A stretch of 64,000 nt of DNA from Bacteroidota bacterium (GTDB taxonomy: Bacteria > Bacteroidota > Bacteroidia > AKYH767-A > OLB10). Both the position numbers and the translations under genes were made by a program. The stretch lies in NCBI GenBank assembly GCA_016699635.1, contig CP064983.1, positions 2,480,001 through 2,544,000 of the forward strand, given 5' to 3'. Shown piece by piece: positions 46,621 to 56,418 of this stretch. The first letter of the stretch is position 1; each line of letters begins with the position of its first letter. The notes under the pieces were generated by a model. The model saw nothing but the letters and a program-made list of their open reading frames with translations, did no database searches and was not told where the DNA came from.

Positions 46621-48081
46621 ATGTTGCAAACTTTTTTTAAGATTAATGTGCTGAATAGGCAGTTTCTATTGGCATGTTTATTCATTTTTTCTTGTAGTGT
46701 AAATCTAACTTTCGCGCAGGAAATGAATGGCATTGCACACAGTAATTTTGCAGGAAATATGGGTATTGAAATGAATCCTGCTTCCATTGCAACTATGCCA
46801 TATCGTTTCGAGTTTAATATTCTTTCAGGAGATATTTTTTTTCAGAATGATTATATTTACTTTCCGGCATCAGACATTCCAACAGGAAAGTTTGCAAGAT
46901 TTGCTCCGTTGCGTCATGAGGATTATAGTGACCATTATGATAAAACACCTAAGAATGCTTATGGTAATTTGTTGCTCAAAGGCCCATCTGCTGTATGGCG
47001 CAATGAGGAAGCAGCTTTCGGAATTCATTTTTCTTTACGCAGTCAGTTAAGTGCAATAAAAGTACCTTATCATTTGGCTAAATTTCTTTGGGAGGGTAGT
47101 GATTATAGTCCACAGCATAAAATTCCTTGGAATTCAACTGCATTCAGTGCAGGGGCGTTGGTATTTGCCGAAGCCGGATTTACTTTTGCCAAGACAATTT
47201 TAACAAACAGACAAAATATTACAACAGCTGGTGGCACAGTAAATTTTTTATTGGGGATGAGCGGTACTTATATCAATTCAACTGTACTTGACTATTATTT
47301 CACAGATGCGTCATTATTAAATATTAAAAATATTGAAGTTGATTACGGTCATTCAATTCCTAATGATGATAAAAATAATTACCTGCATCCACGAGGTGCA
47401 GGAGCTTCAATGAGCTTTGGCGTACAGCATTTTTTCAACTACATCAGTCAGGCTTACAAACCCGGTATGTCAGGAATTAAATTGAAAAAATACGATTTGA
47501 AACTCGGACTTTCCCTCATTGACCTTGGCTTCATTAGATTTAATGGTAATGCAAGAACTTTTAATATAAGAAATGCATCAGCAGTTTTACCAGGATTTGA
47601 TACTACAAAGATTACCGGCTATGAACATGCCGATTCTATTTTTAGTGCCAAACTTTATGGTGATGCAAACTTGTCGCGGAGTGGTAGTGGATTTAATATG
47701 ATACTTCCAGCCGCAGCATCATTTCAGGCTGACTGGAGTATTACGCCAAAATATTATCTCAATCTGGCAGTCATTCAGAATATTCAGATTTTCGATAGAA
47801 GTGTAACACGTGCTTCACAAGTTTCGCTTACACCTCGTTTTGAAACAAGAAGAGTAGAGGTGAGCTTACCATTGTCATTATATCAGTACAATTTTTTCAG
47901 AGCAGGAATTGCAGTTCGATATAAGTGGTTTGTTCTCGGCAGCGATAACCTTGGCTGGTGGCCGGGTTTGTATGAAATGAATGGCCTTGATTTTTATTTT
48001 GGTTTTAAATACACCAGTGACATTTACGATAACATCCGATTTAAAAAAGGTAAAGGTGGTCATTGTCCTGCTTACAAGTGA
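46621..48081 (+). CDS. DUF5723-like outer-membrane protein
   Basis: The ATG at 46621 opens a signal peptide (LLACLFIFSCSVNLTFAQE) and a 486-residue protein rich in aromatic-ended beta strands. The block MGIEMNPASIATMPYRFEFN near the N-terminus is the hallmark of DUF5723 proteins of Bacteroidota, and the end (GWWPGLYEMNGLDFYFGFKY) is like a barrel C-terminus. An outer-membrane beta-barrel is likely. The GTG at 46606 would add five residues before the signal and is not needed. The gene has its own promoter, and the dispersed repeat copy 2 lies just after its stop. Confidence 0.78.
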   Translation: MLQTFFKINVLNRQFLLACLFIFSCSVNLTFAQEMNGIAHSNFAGNMGIEMNPASIATMPYRFEFNILSGDIFFQNDYIYFPASDIPTGKFARFAPLRHEDYSDHYDKTPKNAYGNLLLKGPSAVWRNEEAAFGIHFSLRSQLSAIKVPYHLAKFLWEGSDYSPQHKIPWNSTAFSAGALVFAEAGFTFAKTILTNRQNITTAGGTVNFLLGMSGTYINSTVLDYYFTDASLLNIKNIEVDYGHSIPNDDKNNYLHPRGAGASMSFGVQHFFNYISQAYKPGMSGIKLKKYDLKLGLSLIDLGFIRFNGNARTFNIRNASAVLPGFDTTKITGYEHADSIFSAKLYGDANLSRSGSGFNMILPAAASFQADWSITPKYYLNLAVIQNIQIFDRSVTRASQVSLTPRFETRRVEVSLPLSLYQYNFFRAGIAVRYKWFVLGSDNLGWWPGLYEMNGLDFYFGFKYTSDIYDNIRFKKGKGGHCPAYK

Positions 48082-48086
48082 AAGAT

Positions 48087-48126
48087 GATGATCAGCCACG
48101 GCTGACAGGGGTGAAAGGTGATGAAG
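48087..48126 (+). repeat. Dispersed palindromic repeat, copy 2
   Basis: This 40-base stretch matches the minus strand of 27529-27568 at all but one position, and carries TCAGCC-AC-GGCTGA (48092-48105). A partial, diverged second unit (GTGATGAAG) lies 6 bases further on. It sits 5 bases beyond the stop of the outer-membrane protein. Confidence 0.8.
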
Positions 48127-48250
48127 AGAAGAGTGATGAAGTAAATTAGATGATTAGATAATCTGATAATTTGATAATTCAGAGTATTTGTGTGTACCGC
48201 TTACATTTTCTTACCGTTTATATTATCAGATAGAATTTAAAAAGATAAAA

Positions 48251-48281
48251 GGAGACAGCAGAACGTTTTCTGCTGAACTCC
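48251..48281 (-). terminator. Rho-independent terminator of the 48311 lipoprotein gene
   Basis: On the minus strand GGAG-TT-CAGCAGAA pairs with TTCTGCTG-T-CTCC around AACG, followed by TTTTATCTTTTT. It lies 29 bases beyond the lipoprotein stop. Confidence 0.8.
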
Positions 48282-48310
48282 TTTAAGGGTGGGAATAAAA
48301 TCCCCGTTTT

Positions 48311-49033
48311 TTATAGGGTACGTTGACCATCAACGGTAACGGTATTGCCGCTGTTGTCTGTAAATGTGCCATCAATCTCATCTCCGGAAAGTGTTCCAAC
48401 CTTTATATTGTTATCATCATATAAATCACCGGATGATGTAATAGTTCCGGAAACATCATTGGTTGATGTCTGACCATTTTCCCGTGATATTCCGCCCCAT
48501 TGACCTAAAGGTCGCGAGAGTAGAATATTGAACGTTCCTGACTCAGGTTCTGTAGTAGAATAGGTGCCTTCAAAACCCTCAACCAATGCATTTGAAGTTT
48601 CTTTGATAATGGTAAATACTGCATTTGGATGACCCGGAATGTTTGATGAAATTATTTGTGGAGTACTTCCGTTGTTCTGAACAGAGAAAGTGATGCTTAC
48701 AGCCTGACCATTTAATGTTCCTGTAAAAGGTGCAATGTAAGGCTGACCACTAACCCAACTGACTGTAGAGGTTAGCGTAGCAGAAACGCCATCAACAACC
48801 ATTGTTGCAGTAATATCATTAGTGCCATTCTGAATGGAAAACTTTATGGTGCCTGATGATCCAATGATGATGCCTTTGTAAACACCTTTGCTGCTTCCAT
48901 CGTTTGCAGCTAATGCTTCTGCCTGAGTTACACAACTGCTGCATGTGTAATGAGGGTTGTCTTTGTCTTTCTTTTTGCAAGAAGTGAATGCCAATATGGC
49001 AATGCATAAAATGGGAATGATTAACTTTTTCAT
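48311..49033 (-). CDS. Lipoprotein of unknown function
   Basis: The 240-residue product has a lipoprotein signal (LCIAILAFTSC) followed by KKKDKDNP, then a Cys-x-x-Cys pair (YTCSSCVTQAEAL) and a beta-rich region of repeated short strands (VYKGIIIGSSGTIKFSIQNG; AVSITFSVQNNGST; GTYSTTEPESGTFNI). It could be a small extracellular beta-sandwich. I recognise no family. It lies 34 bases downstream of the 49067 gene stop and has its own terminator. Confidence 0.75.
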   Translation of the reverse strand: MKKLIIPILCIAILAFTSCKKKDKDNPHYTCSSCVTQAEALAANDGSSKGVYKGIIIGSSGTIKFSIQNGTNDITATMVVDGVSATLTSTVSWVSGQPYIAPFTGTLNGQAVSITFSVQNNGSTPQIISSNIPGHPNAVFTIIKETSNALVEGFEGTYSTTEPESGTFNILLSRPLGQWGGISRENGQTSTNDVSGTITSSGDLYDDNNIKVGTLSGDEIDGTFTDNSGNTVTVDGQRTL

Positions 49034-49066
49034 TTATTTAATTTTTATTTTGTGATTTATAAATTA

Positions 49067-50688
49067 TTACCGGAAAGAGTATTTGCCTAACCAAATGTTT
49101 TTATAATCTTCATCATGTCCTATGTAGAAGCGGTTGTTGTCTTTGTCTGTCAGACTAGTGATACTATGATAAACTAAATATTTTCCTTTTTCACCAAGCT
49201 CGGTAAAGTTGCTTACAGAATGATTAGACAAGGTAATATTGGCAATGCGTGGAAAGTAATGCGATGAAAGAGAGTAATTGCCACTATATGCTGCTGCTAC
49301 TGATGCATAGTATTTAGCAGCTTGAACTTCTAAAATTTCCCAATAGACAGATTTGCCATCAGCAGACGGAACGAAGTTTTGAATTGCTGAAAGAACTTCA
49401 TTTTACTATCATCTAACATTTTGTTTACAGCATACTGTGCTACTAGTTTTCCCTGATTGTCAAATTGCACACAGACATAGTCGTAATATCTGAATTCATA
49501 GGAGTTGCCGCCATTCACTACTTTTTTATCAGACAACTGACCTGCAACAAGCACATCGCCTGAAGGTGCAACAAAAAGATTTTCAATAACTATCTTCTTA
49601 CCGGTATAAGGTTGACCTTTTTTCTGTGAAGGAGGCGTAACCATTTTTGTTTTAAAATCTTTTACCGGTTCAGTCGAAGCAAATGCAAGTTTGCCATCTG
49701 AGAATCTCAATAAATGCAAATTAGCAAATTCAGTTCCCATAGCACGTTTTTCGTATTTGTCCATTTGCTTGTTGTTGGAAGTAGAATATCCGGGATTGTC
49801 AATTGGTGCATAGCTGGTAAAAACTTTATTATAAGCCTCAGTGCTTTTGTCAGATCCGGCAATGAAATACAAGTCTCCATTAGCTTCGCTATAATCCATT
49901 ATCAACATGTTGGGCGATGGCGAAGTAAACTCACTGCTTTTTGCAACTTTACTGTCTGCACTACATTCAATGTAATAATATTTCTTGGTGTCGCTCATGC
50001 CTTCATTAGGTGCAAATACAGCGAAAATATTTCCTGATTTCAGTGTACCACAATAAACTAAGGAGTACTTACCTTGTAATGGTAGTTTTGTTTCAGTCAT
50101 GTTTAAACCTTTGTCAACGTGAAGGCAAACGAACTGATCATCTTCACCACTATCATAACTTGCAAGAATAAGCACACTACCGTCATCGTCATTACCATAA
50201 GCCGCAAAGCCTCTGTACTTGCTATCGTTATTCTTTGGTTTTACCACTTCTTTAGAAATGCGGCTGCCCCATTGATATTTTTGTTTATCGAAGTTCCAGT
50301 TTCTTTCCCAGACTTCCTGTTGCAGATTCAGTGACATACTCATAACATTAAATGAATTGGTACCACCAACAAAAGCTTTTATCAAAGTAACTTTTTGGTC
50401 GGGTTGTGTTTGTTTGTCTTCTTTAGTTTTTTCTACTCCTATAAATTTCAGATTTTTATCAAAGACATAATCTTCATAATTAACCTGATCACTCTTTTTG
50501 TCAACCTTCATTTTGTAAGTCATTCTGATGTTGCCGTCAGCACTTAGTTCGGCATTTGCCAGAATGCCTTTTTGGGCAGGCTTTGACAATTCGTGAGTTG
50601 TTTCATTGCCTTGTGCAATGAGTAGGGTCGGGGAGAGGATGGCAGAAGCAAGCCATACTGCGGTAACTTTTGGTAGCATTTGTTTCAT
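49067..50688 (-). CDS. Secreted protein of unknown function (one frame break near the C-terminus)
   Basis: The frame from ATG 50688 (signal peptide ASAILSPTLLIAQ) breaks in the A4 run at 49377-49380, giving a false early stop at 49330. One more A joins it to a second frame (QQFKNFVPSADGKSVYWE ... IWLGKYSFR) that ends at 49067, for a total of 540 residues. It reads as a beta-propeller-like secreted protein (FRYYDYVCVQFDNQGKLVAQ). The function is unknown. It has a full promoter (50708-50738). The shorter call would lose about 100 residues with a conserved-looking end. Confidence 0.78.
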
Positions 50689-50707
50689 TTTGCGTTTTTT
50701 TATGAAA

Positions 50708-50738
50708 CAAAATTAGCCCCTGTATTATGGGTAGTCAA
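50708..50738 (-). promoter_or_regulatory. Bacteroidota-type promoter with both elements
   Basis: The minus strand shows TTG, a 20-base spacer and TAATTTTG, ending 19 bases before the ATG at 50688. This is the best two-element match in the window. Confidence 0.65.
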
Positions 50739-50755
50739 TCACCATTTAGTAGTAA

Positions 50756-51379
50756 TTATTTTTTGAATACTTTGTTAAGTGCTTCAGTTCTTGAGTTTAC
50801 CTGAAGTTTGTGATAAATGTTCCTAATGTGTGTGCGAACAGTTTCAGTACTTAAAAAAAGTTGGTCGGCAATTTCTTTATATCGCATGCCTTTAGAAAGT
50901 AAATCAACAATGAGTCGCTCACGCTCTGATAATTTTTCGTAGTTGGGGCTTACAGGTGTTTCCATAAAACTTGAAACTACTTTACGTGCAATATGACTGT
51001 TCATTGGTGAACCACCTCTGTAAACATCAACTATTGAATCTAATAATTTTGATGGCTGTGTTGTTTTAGTGAGATAGCCCATGGCACCGGTTTTCAGAGC
51101 TTTAAAAACATGCTCAGAATCATCGAATGAAGTACATATGAGAAAATTGGTTGACGGGCATTTGTCTTTTAATTCAAGAATACAATCTATGCCTGTCTTG
51201 CCTCCTAACTGAATGTCTGTCAGCACTACATCAAGTTGCAGCGTAGGTATGATATTTATAGCATCTTCAGCATTTGCAAATAAATGTTTGCAGGAGAAAC
51301 CTTCACTGCCATCAATTAATATCTGCAGATTCTCTCTGATGTGCTTTTCGTCTTCAATGATACCCACCTGAATTGTCAT
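50756..51379 (-). CDS. LuxR/NarL-family response regulator
   Basis: The 207-residue product has an N-terminal receiver (VGIIEDEKHIRENL) with the phospho-acceptor Asp55 in VVLTDIQLGG and the Lys in GYLTKTTQPSK, and a C-terminal LuxR-type helix-turn-helix (LSERERLIVDLLSKGMRYKE; LFLSTETVRTHIRNIYHKL). It is encoded 54 bases after the TPR kinase gene and is its likely partner. The promoter-like box at 51384 would start transcription almost at its own ATG. Confidence 0.93.
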   Translation of the reverse strand: MTIQVGIIEDEKHIRENLQILIDGSEGFSCKHLFANAEDAINIIPTLQLDVVLTDIQLGGKTGIDCILELKDKCPSTNFLICTSFDDSEHVFKALKTGAMGYLTKTTQPSKLLDSIVDVYRGGSPMNSHIARKVVSSFMETPVSPNYEKLSERERLIVDLLSKGMRYKEIADQLFLSTETVRTHIRNIYHKLQVNSRTEALNKVFKK

Positions 51380-51383
51380 AAAA

Positions 51384-51391
51384 CAAAAATA
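51384..51391 (-). promoter_or_regulatory. Bacteroidota-type -7 box just before the response regulator
   Basis: The minus strand reads TATTTTTG, ending 4 bases from the ATG at 51379, which suggests a leaderless transcript. It lies in the gap after the kinase gene, so the regulator may be transcribed both from this site and with the kinase. Confidence 0.4.
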
Positions 51392-51432
51392 AACCTTTCA
51401 TTAGTGAATGCAATACTACTAAAGTAGTATAT

Positions 51433-53454
51433 TCAGATTTTTTCCAAAGAAAGTATTGATCCTTCTCCCGGTTTAGAAGATATTTTTAATGATGCTCCAA
51501 TAGCTTTACTTCTCTCAGTTATATTTCTCAGCCCGTTTCCTGTTGTCTTTTCATTCAAGTTAAAGCCTATTCCATTTTCAGTAATTATTAGTTTAAAAAC
51601 GGGTTGAATTTCTATCCTGATTGAAACCTTAGAGGCATTTGAATGCTTTACGATGTTTTGTAAGGATTCTTTAACTATCATCAGAATATTTCTGCTGATT
51701 TCAATACTTATTTTTTCTGAAGGTATATTTTCAGGCAAGTCATATTTTACTTCTATCGGAAAATCTTCCAAGTACTCTGTTGAGAATTCACGTACACGTG
51801 CAATCAGATTGTCTAATGTTGAATTCATCGGATTCATATTCCAGATCATATCACGCATGTTGTCAATCAATTGATGCGAAGTGCCTGTAATTGTCTGTAA
51901 AGTTTCTTTTAACTGCTCCTGGTCTTTGGTTTTCATTTCTAAAATTTCTGACAGGAATTTAATTTTTGTTAATCCGGAACCCAATTCATCATGAATGTCC
52001 TTTGCAATTCGCATTCGTTCATTTTCTTCTGTTTGTCTGATAGTGTTTTGTTGATTTATCAACTCAGCTTGTTTGCGCCATCTTAGATAGAAATAGAGGG
52101 CAATGATGATTGTTGCAATGAGTAAAAACAGAATAATAACTAAAGCATTTTGTTTTCTGATATTTTCCTTTTGCTCTTTTATTCGAAGTTCATTAATTAA
52201 TGATTGCTGATTGAGAAGTTTGATAGTTGACTCTTTCTTTTCAAGGCTGTAACGCGCTTCCATTTCTGCCAACCTGTTATTAAATGCAATTGGTTGTATG
52301 CTGTCTTTGATTCTGTAAGCCTGAAGTAGATTTTCCATTGCAGGTTCATACTGCTTTATTGATGCATATAGTTCAGAAAGTGATTTATAGCAATCGCGTT
52401 CAATAGTTTTGTTATTATTGTCTTTTGCCAGCAATAATGCTTTCTGAATCCATTCAATGGCTTTACTTTTTTGACCAAGTTCCACATAGATATCACCAAG
52501 TTGCTGATAGGTGCCTGCCTCTATCTCAGGCTAGTTTCCGGGATGAATGACCTCAAGAGCGTGTAGTGCTGTTTCAAGTGCTTGTTTGGTCTTGTTATGT
52601 TCCAGATAAATGCGACTAAGGTTAGAGTAGCAAATAGATTTGTTGCGTTCATCACCTAAGGTTGTTGCATACATTAGCGCTTGCTGATAGCAATTTGCAG
52701 CGCTGTCATCGAGCATCTGTTTGTAGTAGGAGTTGCCATTCTGAATAAGTGAAGATATTTGTCCGGTCAGACTATTCAAACTGGCAAATTGACTGATAGT
52801 TGTGTTTATGGTACTAATAGATTGTTCATAAAGATTTTGCCTGTAATAAATTTTACCTAAAACTAAATTCAGCCAAGCTTCCCCTTCCTTGCTCGTATTT
52901 TGCTGATATATTTTATAAGCTTTGCCATAAAGGTCAAGAGCTTTTGAAGGAATACCTTCTTTGATGAAAACTTCCGATAGTTGAAGACAGGAATTAAAGA
53001 GTTGAATAGAAGTGTCATGTGCCGAATATGAACTTATGCTTTCAGTAAAATAAAATTGAGCAGAATCAAGTTTGCCAATATAAAAATAACAAATACCTAA
53101 AGTTGATAGTAGCTGTTGTTTTAATTTTAAATTAATACCATTTGATGATTGCAGTAAATTAGTTAAAGCAGCAATTGCAGGAATACTTTTATTTGTTTGT
53201 GATTCAATTATACTCTGCAAGCATGAGCTAGCAACAATTCCTTGCAGATAATTGATTTTAACTGCATGAGATTTTGCTTCTAATGTAATTACATAAGCAT
53301 GCTTAAAGTCTCGTTTGTAAATTTCTTCAGCTTCTGATATTCTTGTATCAATCTGTTTTTGTTGTGCTGTAGGAGTAGTGTCTGATGCATATAATACACA
53401 GTGGGAAAAAAACAAACAAACACAAAATATTATTCTTGACAGAAAACGCGACAT
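51433..53454 (-). CDS. TPR-containing sensor histidine kinase with an in-frame amber codon
   Basis: The 673-codon frame from ATG 53454 has a signal peptide (CVCLFFSHCVLYAS), about seven TPR-like repeats (LGKIYYRQNLYEQSI; NLSRIYLEHNKTKQA), a membrane helix (NALVIILFLLIATIIIALYFYL), a HisKA_3 dimerisation domain (RIAKDIHDELGSGLTKIKFL, with the phosphorylated His) and an ATPase domain with ENGIGFNL and GNGLRNITERS. One TAG lies in phase at 52531-52533, between the two halves. No frameshift is needed; both sides read normally. It partners the LuxR regulator. The TAG may be a true nonsense mutation or a base error. Confidence 0.85.
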
Positions 53455-53548
53455 TAAATTGGAAATCGCATGCTAAGATAATAAAACAATATTACTATAA
53501 GCGAGTAATCATGTCAGCAAAGAACTTTAAATTCTTAAAAAATATAAT

Positions 53549-56203
53549 TTACCTGTTTGACTGATTAGGAATATCGTCAGGATGCATTTCAAATTGATCT
53601 TCTTTTTCTTTAAACTTCATTATTTGATCAAGTGCATCTGGAATAACATCGCTACATATAACAATGAATGAACCTTTTTTGCCATTCTTAATTGCATAAT
53701 CAATAGCTTCCTTTTCTAATGGAATTACTTTAACAGGCTTTGTTGGGTCAACAGCTTTTATTCCATCAAGCATAAAGTCAATTATTTCCTGTTCTGTTCT
53801 GCCTCGTAGATTTCTGTCTTGTCTGATGATAATATCATCAAACATTTTAGCTGCAAGCGTTCCTAATGCAATGATGTCTTCATCGCGTCTGTCGCCAACA
53901 CCTGCAATGACACCTACTTTTGGTTTAGCATCAACTTTTTCGAGGAAACGTGCAATAGCTTGGAAGCCTGCAGGGTTATGTGCATAGTCAACCATGACAT
54001 TGAATTTCTTGAACTGAAACATATTCATCCTGCCTGGAGTTTGAACCGGAGAAGGGATAAATGTTTCCAATGCAAGACGAATGTCTTCAATTTTAAAATT
54101 GCGGATAAAGGCTGAAAGAATTGCAGGTAATATATTCTGAATCATAAACACTGCTTTGCCTGAAAAGGTGAGTGGAATGTTAATGACTTTATGTACGCGA
54201 AGTTTCCATGTGCCTTTGCAAATAGTTACAAATCCATTTTCAAGAATGGCAGCAAGACCTCCATCTTCGCAATGACGTTTTATCAACGGATTGTTTTCAT
54301 CGAGGCTGAAATAAGCCACTTTGCAATCGAGATTTCGAGCCATGTTAGACACTAATTCATCATCAGCATTTAAAATTGCATAACCATTGGGTTGTACACT
54401 TTCAGGAACCACTGCTTTAACTTTCGACATTTCTTCAAGTGTGTTGATGCCTTTAAGTCCAAGATGATCTGCTGCAACGTTGGTTACAACTGCAATATCA
54501 CAACGATGAAATCCAAGACCGGCACGCAGTATTCCGCCTCTTGCAGTTTCTAATACCGCAAAATCAACAGTAGGATCTTTCAATACAAACTCTGCACTTT
54601 GTGGACCTGTACAATCGCCACGCTGCAACATCTGATTTTGAATATATATTCCATCAGTAGTGGTAAATCCAACTTTATGCCCACAGGTTTTTGCAATGTG
54701 AGCAATCAAACGTGTTGTTGTTGTTTTACCATTTGTACCTGTGACAGCAATAATTGGAATGCGATAATTACTTCCCGGAGGATAAAGCATATCAACAACA
54801 GGCTCTGCAACATTACGTGGCAGTCCATCTGTAGGCCCAATGTGCATTCTGAATCCGGGAGCAGCATTAACTTCCAGTACGGCACCACCGGTTTCTGTCA
54901 GTGGTTCACTGATGTCGGGAGTCATAATGTCAATACCGCAAATGTCGAGTCCAATAATTCTTGCAATACGTTCGCACATAAAAACATTGTATGGATGCAC
55001 AATGTCGGTAACATCGGTTGCTGTTCCACCTGTACTCAGGTTTGCAGTACGTTTCAGAAACAACTCTTCTCCTTTTTTAAGAACGCTTTGAAGGGTCAGT
55101 TCTTTTTCTTCTAAAATATTCTGTGTCATCTCATCAATTTTTATTGATGTCAGCACATTTTCATGTCCATAACCTCTGCGTGGATCAGCATTTACGGCAT
55201 CAACCAACTGTTGTATTGTGCTTTTGCCATCGCCAACAACTGCAGCAGGTTTGCGTTGTGCTGCACAAATAAATTTGTAGTTGATGACTAAAATCCGATG
55301 ATCATAACCTGTAATATACTTTTCTACAATTACAGAACGTGAAATTTTCTTGGCTATTTCTAATGCCTCTACTGCCTGATCCCAATTGACAATATTTATT
55401 GTTGCTCCACGACCATGATTACCATTCAATGGTTTTATAACTAAAGGATAGCCCAAATCTTCAACAGCATCTTTCAAGCCATCTTCATCACGAATTATTT
55501 TTCCTCTTGGTACAGGAATAGATTGTGCTTCGAGCAGGTTTTTAGTGTCTTCTTTATCACAGGCAATCTCTACAGCTATGCTGCTGGTAGTGCTTGCAAT
55601 AGTAGCCTGTATTCTCCGTTGATTTATTCCATACCCTAATTGCACTAAGGAGTGCCTGTTCAACCTAATCCATGGAATTCCTCTTGAAGCTGCTTCTTCA
55701 ACAATGGAGCCTGTGCTTGGGCCAAGACGTTCATCTTCACGTATCTCACGCAATTGCTGAATGTCATTTTGCAAATCATAGCCTGTGCCATCAATTAATG
55801 CCTGTGCAATACGCACAGAGGCACGTGCTGCATACACACCTGCTTTTTCTTCAATGTAGGAGAACACAACGTGATATACACCATGTTCGCCTGTGCCGCG
55901 CGTACGGCCAAAGCCTGTGTCCATGCCTGCAAGTGTTTGTAGTTCGAGGGCAATGTGCTCAATAACATGTCCCATCCAGGTGCCTTCTTCAACACGTTTA
56001 AAAAATCCTCCTTCATGGTCTTCGCTGCATCGGTGCGAATACATACTTGGAAACATGCTTTTTAATCTTTCTAAAAAGCCATCAATTTTGTCAGTAGGTC
56101 GCTCTTCCATCTCCTGAAGGTCGAGTTTCATTACAATAAGTTTATGTCTGCGTATGCTCCAGAAGTTGGGCCCTCTCATTGGGCGAATTTCAAGTATCCT
56201 CAT
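53549..56203 (-). CDS. cphA: Cyanophycin synthetase
   Basis: CphA makes cyanophycin, a poly-Asp backbone with Arg side chains, in two ATP-dependent steps. The 884-residue product has the N-terminal tRNA-synthetase-like-free domain (RGPNFWSIRRHKLIVMKLDL), an ATP-grasp domain (PLNGNHGRGATINI; DICGIDIMTPDI; LEVNAAPGFRMH) and a C-terminal Mur-ligase-like domain with P-loop AVTGTNGKTTTTRL, VDYAHNPAGFQAI and GDRRDEDI. All three regions are intact. No cyanophycinase or cyanophycin-linked gene is in the window. It may be a nitrogen or arginine reserve system. Confidence 0.93.
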   Translation of the reverse strand: MRILEIRPMRGPNFWSIRRHKLIVMKLDLQEMEERPTDKIDGFLERLKSMFPSMYSHRCSEDHEGGFFKRVEEGTWMGHVIEHIALELQTLAGMDTGFGRTRGTGEHGVYHVVFSYIEEKAGVYAARASVRIAQALIDGTGYDLQNDIQQLREIREDERLGPSTGSIVEEAASRGIPWIRLNRHSLVQLGYGINQRRIQATIASTTSSIAVEIACDKEDTKNLLEAQSIPVPRGKIIRDEDGLKDAVEDLGYPLVIKPLNGNHGRGATINIVNWDQAVEALEIAKKISRSVIVEKYITGYDHRILVINYKFICAAQRKPAAVVGDGKSTIQQLVDAVNADPRRGYGHENVLTSIKIDEMTQNILEEKELTLQSVLKKGEELFLKRTANLSTGGTATDVTDIVHPYNVFMCERIARIIGLDICGIDIMTPDISEPLTETGGAVLEVNAAPGFRMHIGPTDGLPRNVAEPVVDMLYPPGSNYRIPIIAVTGTNGKTTTTRLIAHIAKTCGHKVGFTTTDGIYIQNQMLQRGDCTGPQSAEFVLKDPTVDFAVLETARGGILRAGLGFHRCDIAVVTNVAADHLGLKGINTLEEMSKVKAVVPESVQPNGYAILNADDELVSNMARNLDCKVAYFSLDENNPLIKRHCEDGGLAAILENGFVTICKGTWKLRVHKVINIPLTFSGKAVFMIQNILPAILSAFIRNFKIEDIRLALETFIPSPVQTPGRMNMFQFKKFNVMVDYAHNPAGFQAIARFLEKVDAKPKVGVIAGVGDRRDEDIIALGTLAAKMFDDIIIRQDRNLRGRTEQEIIDFMLDGIKAVDPTKPVKVIPLEKEAIDYAIKNGKKGSFIVICSDVIPDALDQIMKFKEKEDQFEMHPDDIPNQSNR

Positions 56204-56360
56204 AAAAAAAACCTTTTGGTTGTGGCACGAATATAGAGACTTGATTTGAATATTGAAAAACTTGGTGAAACTGCGAAGAGAAAAATAGCTTAATTCAATA
56301 CAGAATAGATTTAGTGAATCGAAGTATTATTCAATTTTTGATTCAGATATGCATCTAAGA

Positions 56361-56399
56361 AAAAAGAGGTTATCTCAATATTTGAAATAGCCTCTTTTT
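56361..56399 (-). terminator. Bidirectional terminator
   Basis: AAAAAGAGGTTAT and ATAGCCTCTTTTT form a 13-base stem with one wobble around a 13-base loop. It lies 20 bases beyond the stop of the envelope operon (56419) and about 160 bases before the cphA start, where it prevents read-through from the operon into cphA. Confidence 0.88.
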
Positions 56400-56418
56400 A
56401 AGGATTATTTTACGCTAA

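Noticed and set aside
52531..52533. Reassignment of TAG to a sense codon, to explain in-frame TAG in the kinase and after the histone-like gene
   Set aside because: TAG ends several normal genes in this window (comB-like 22909, msrB 41703, FAH-family 34481), so it works as a stop.
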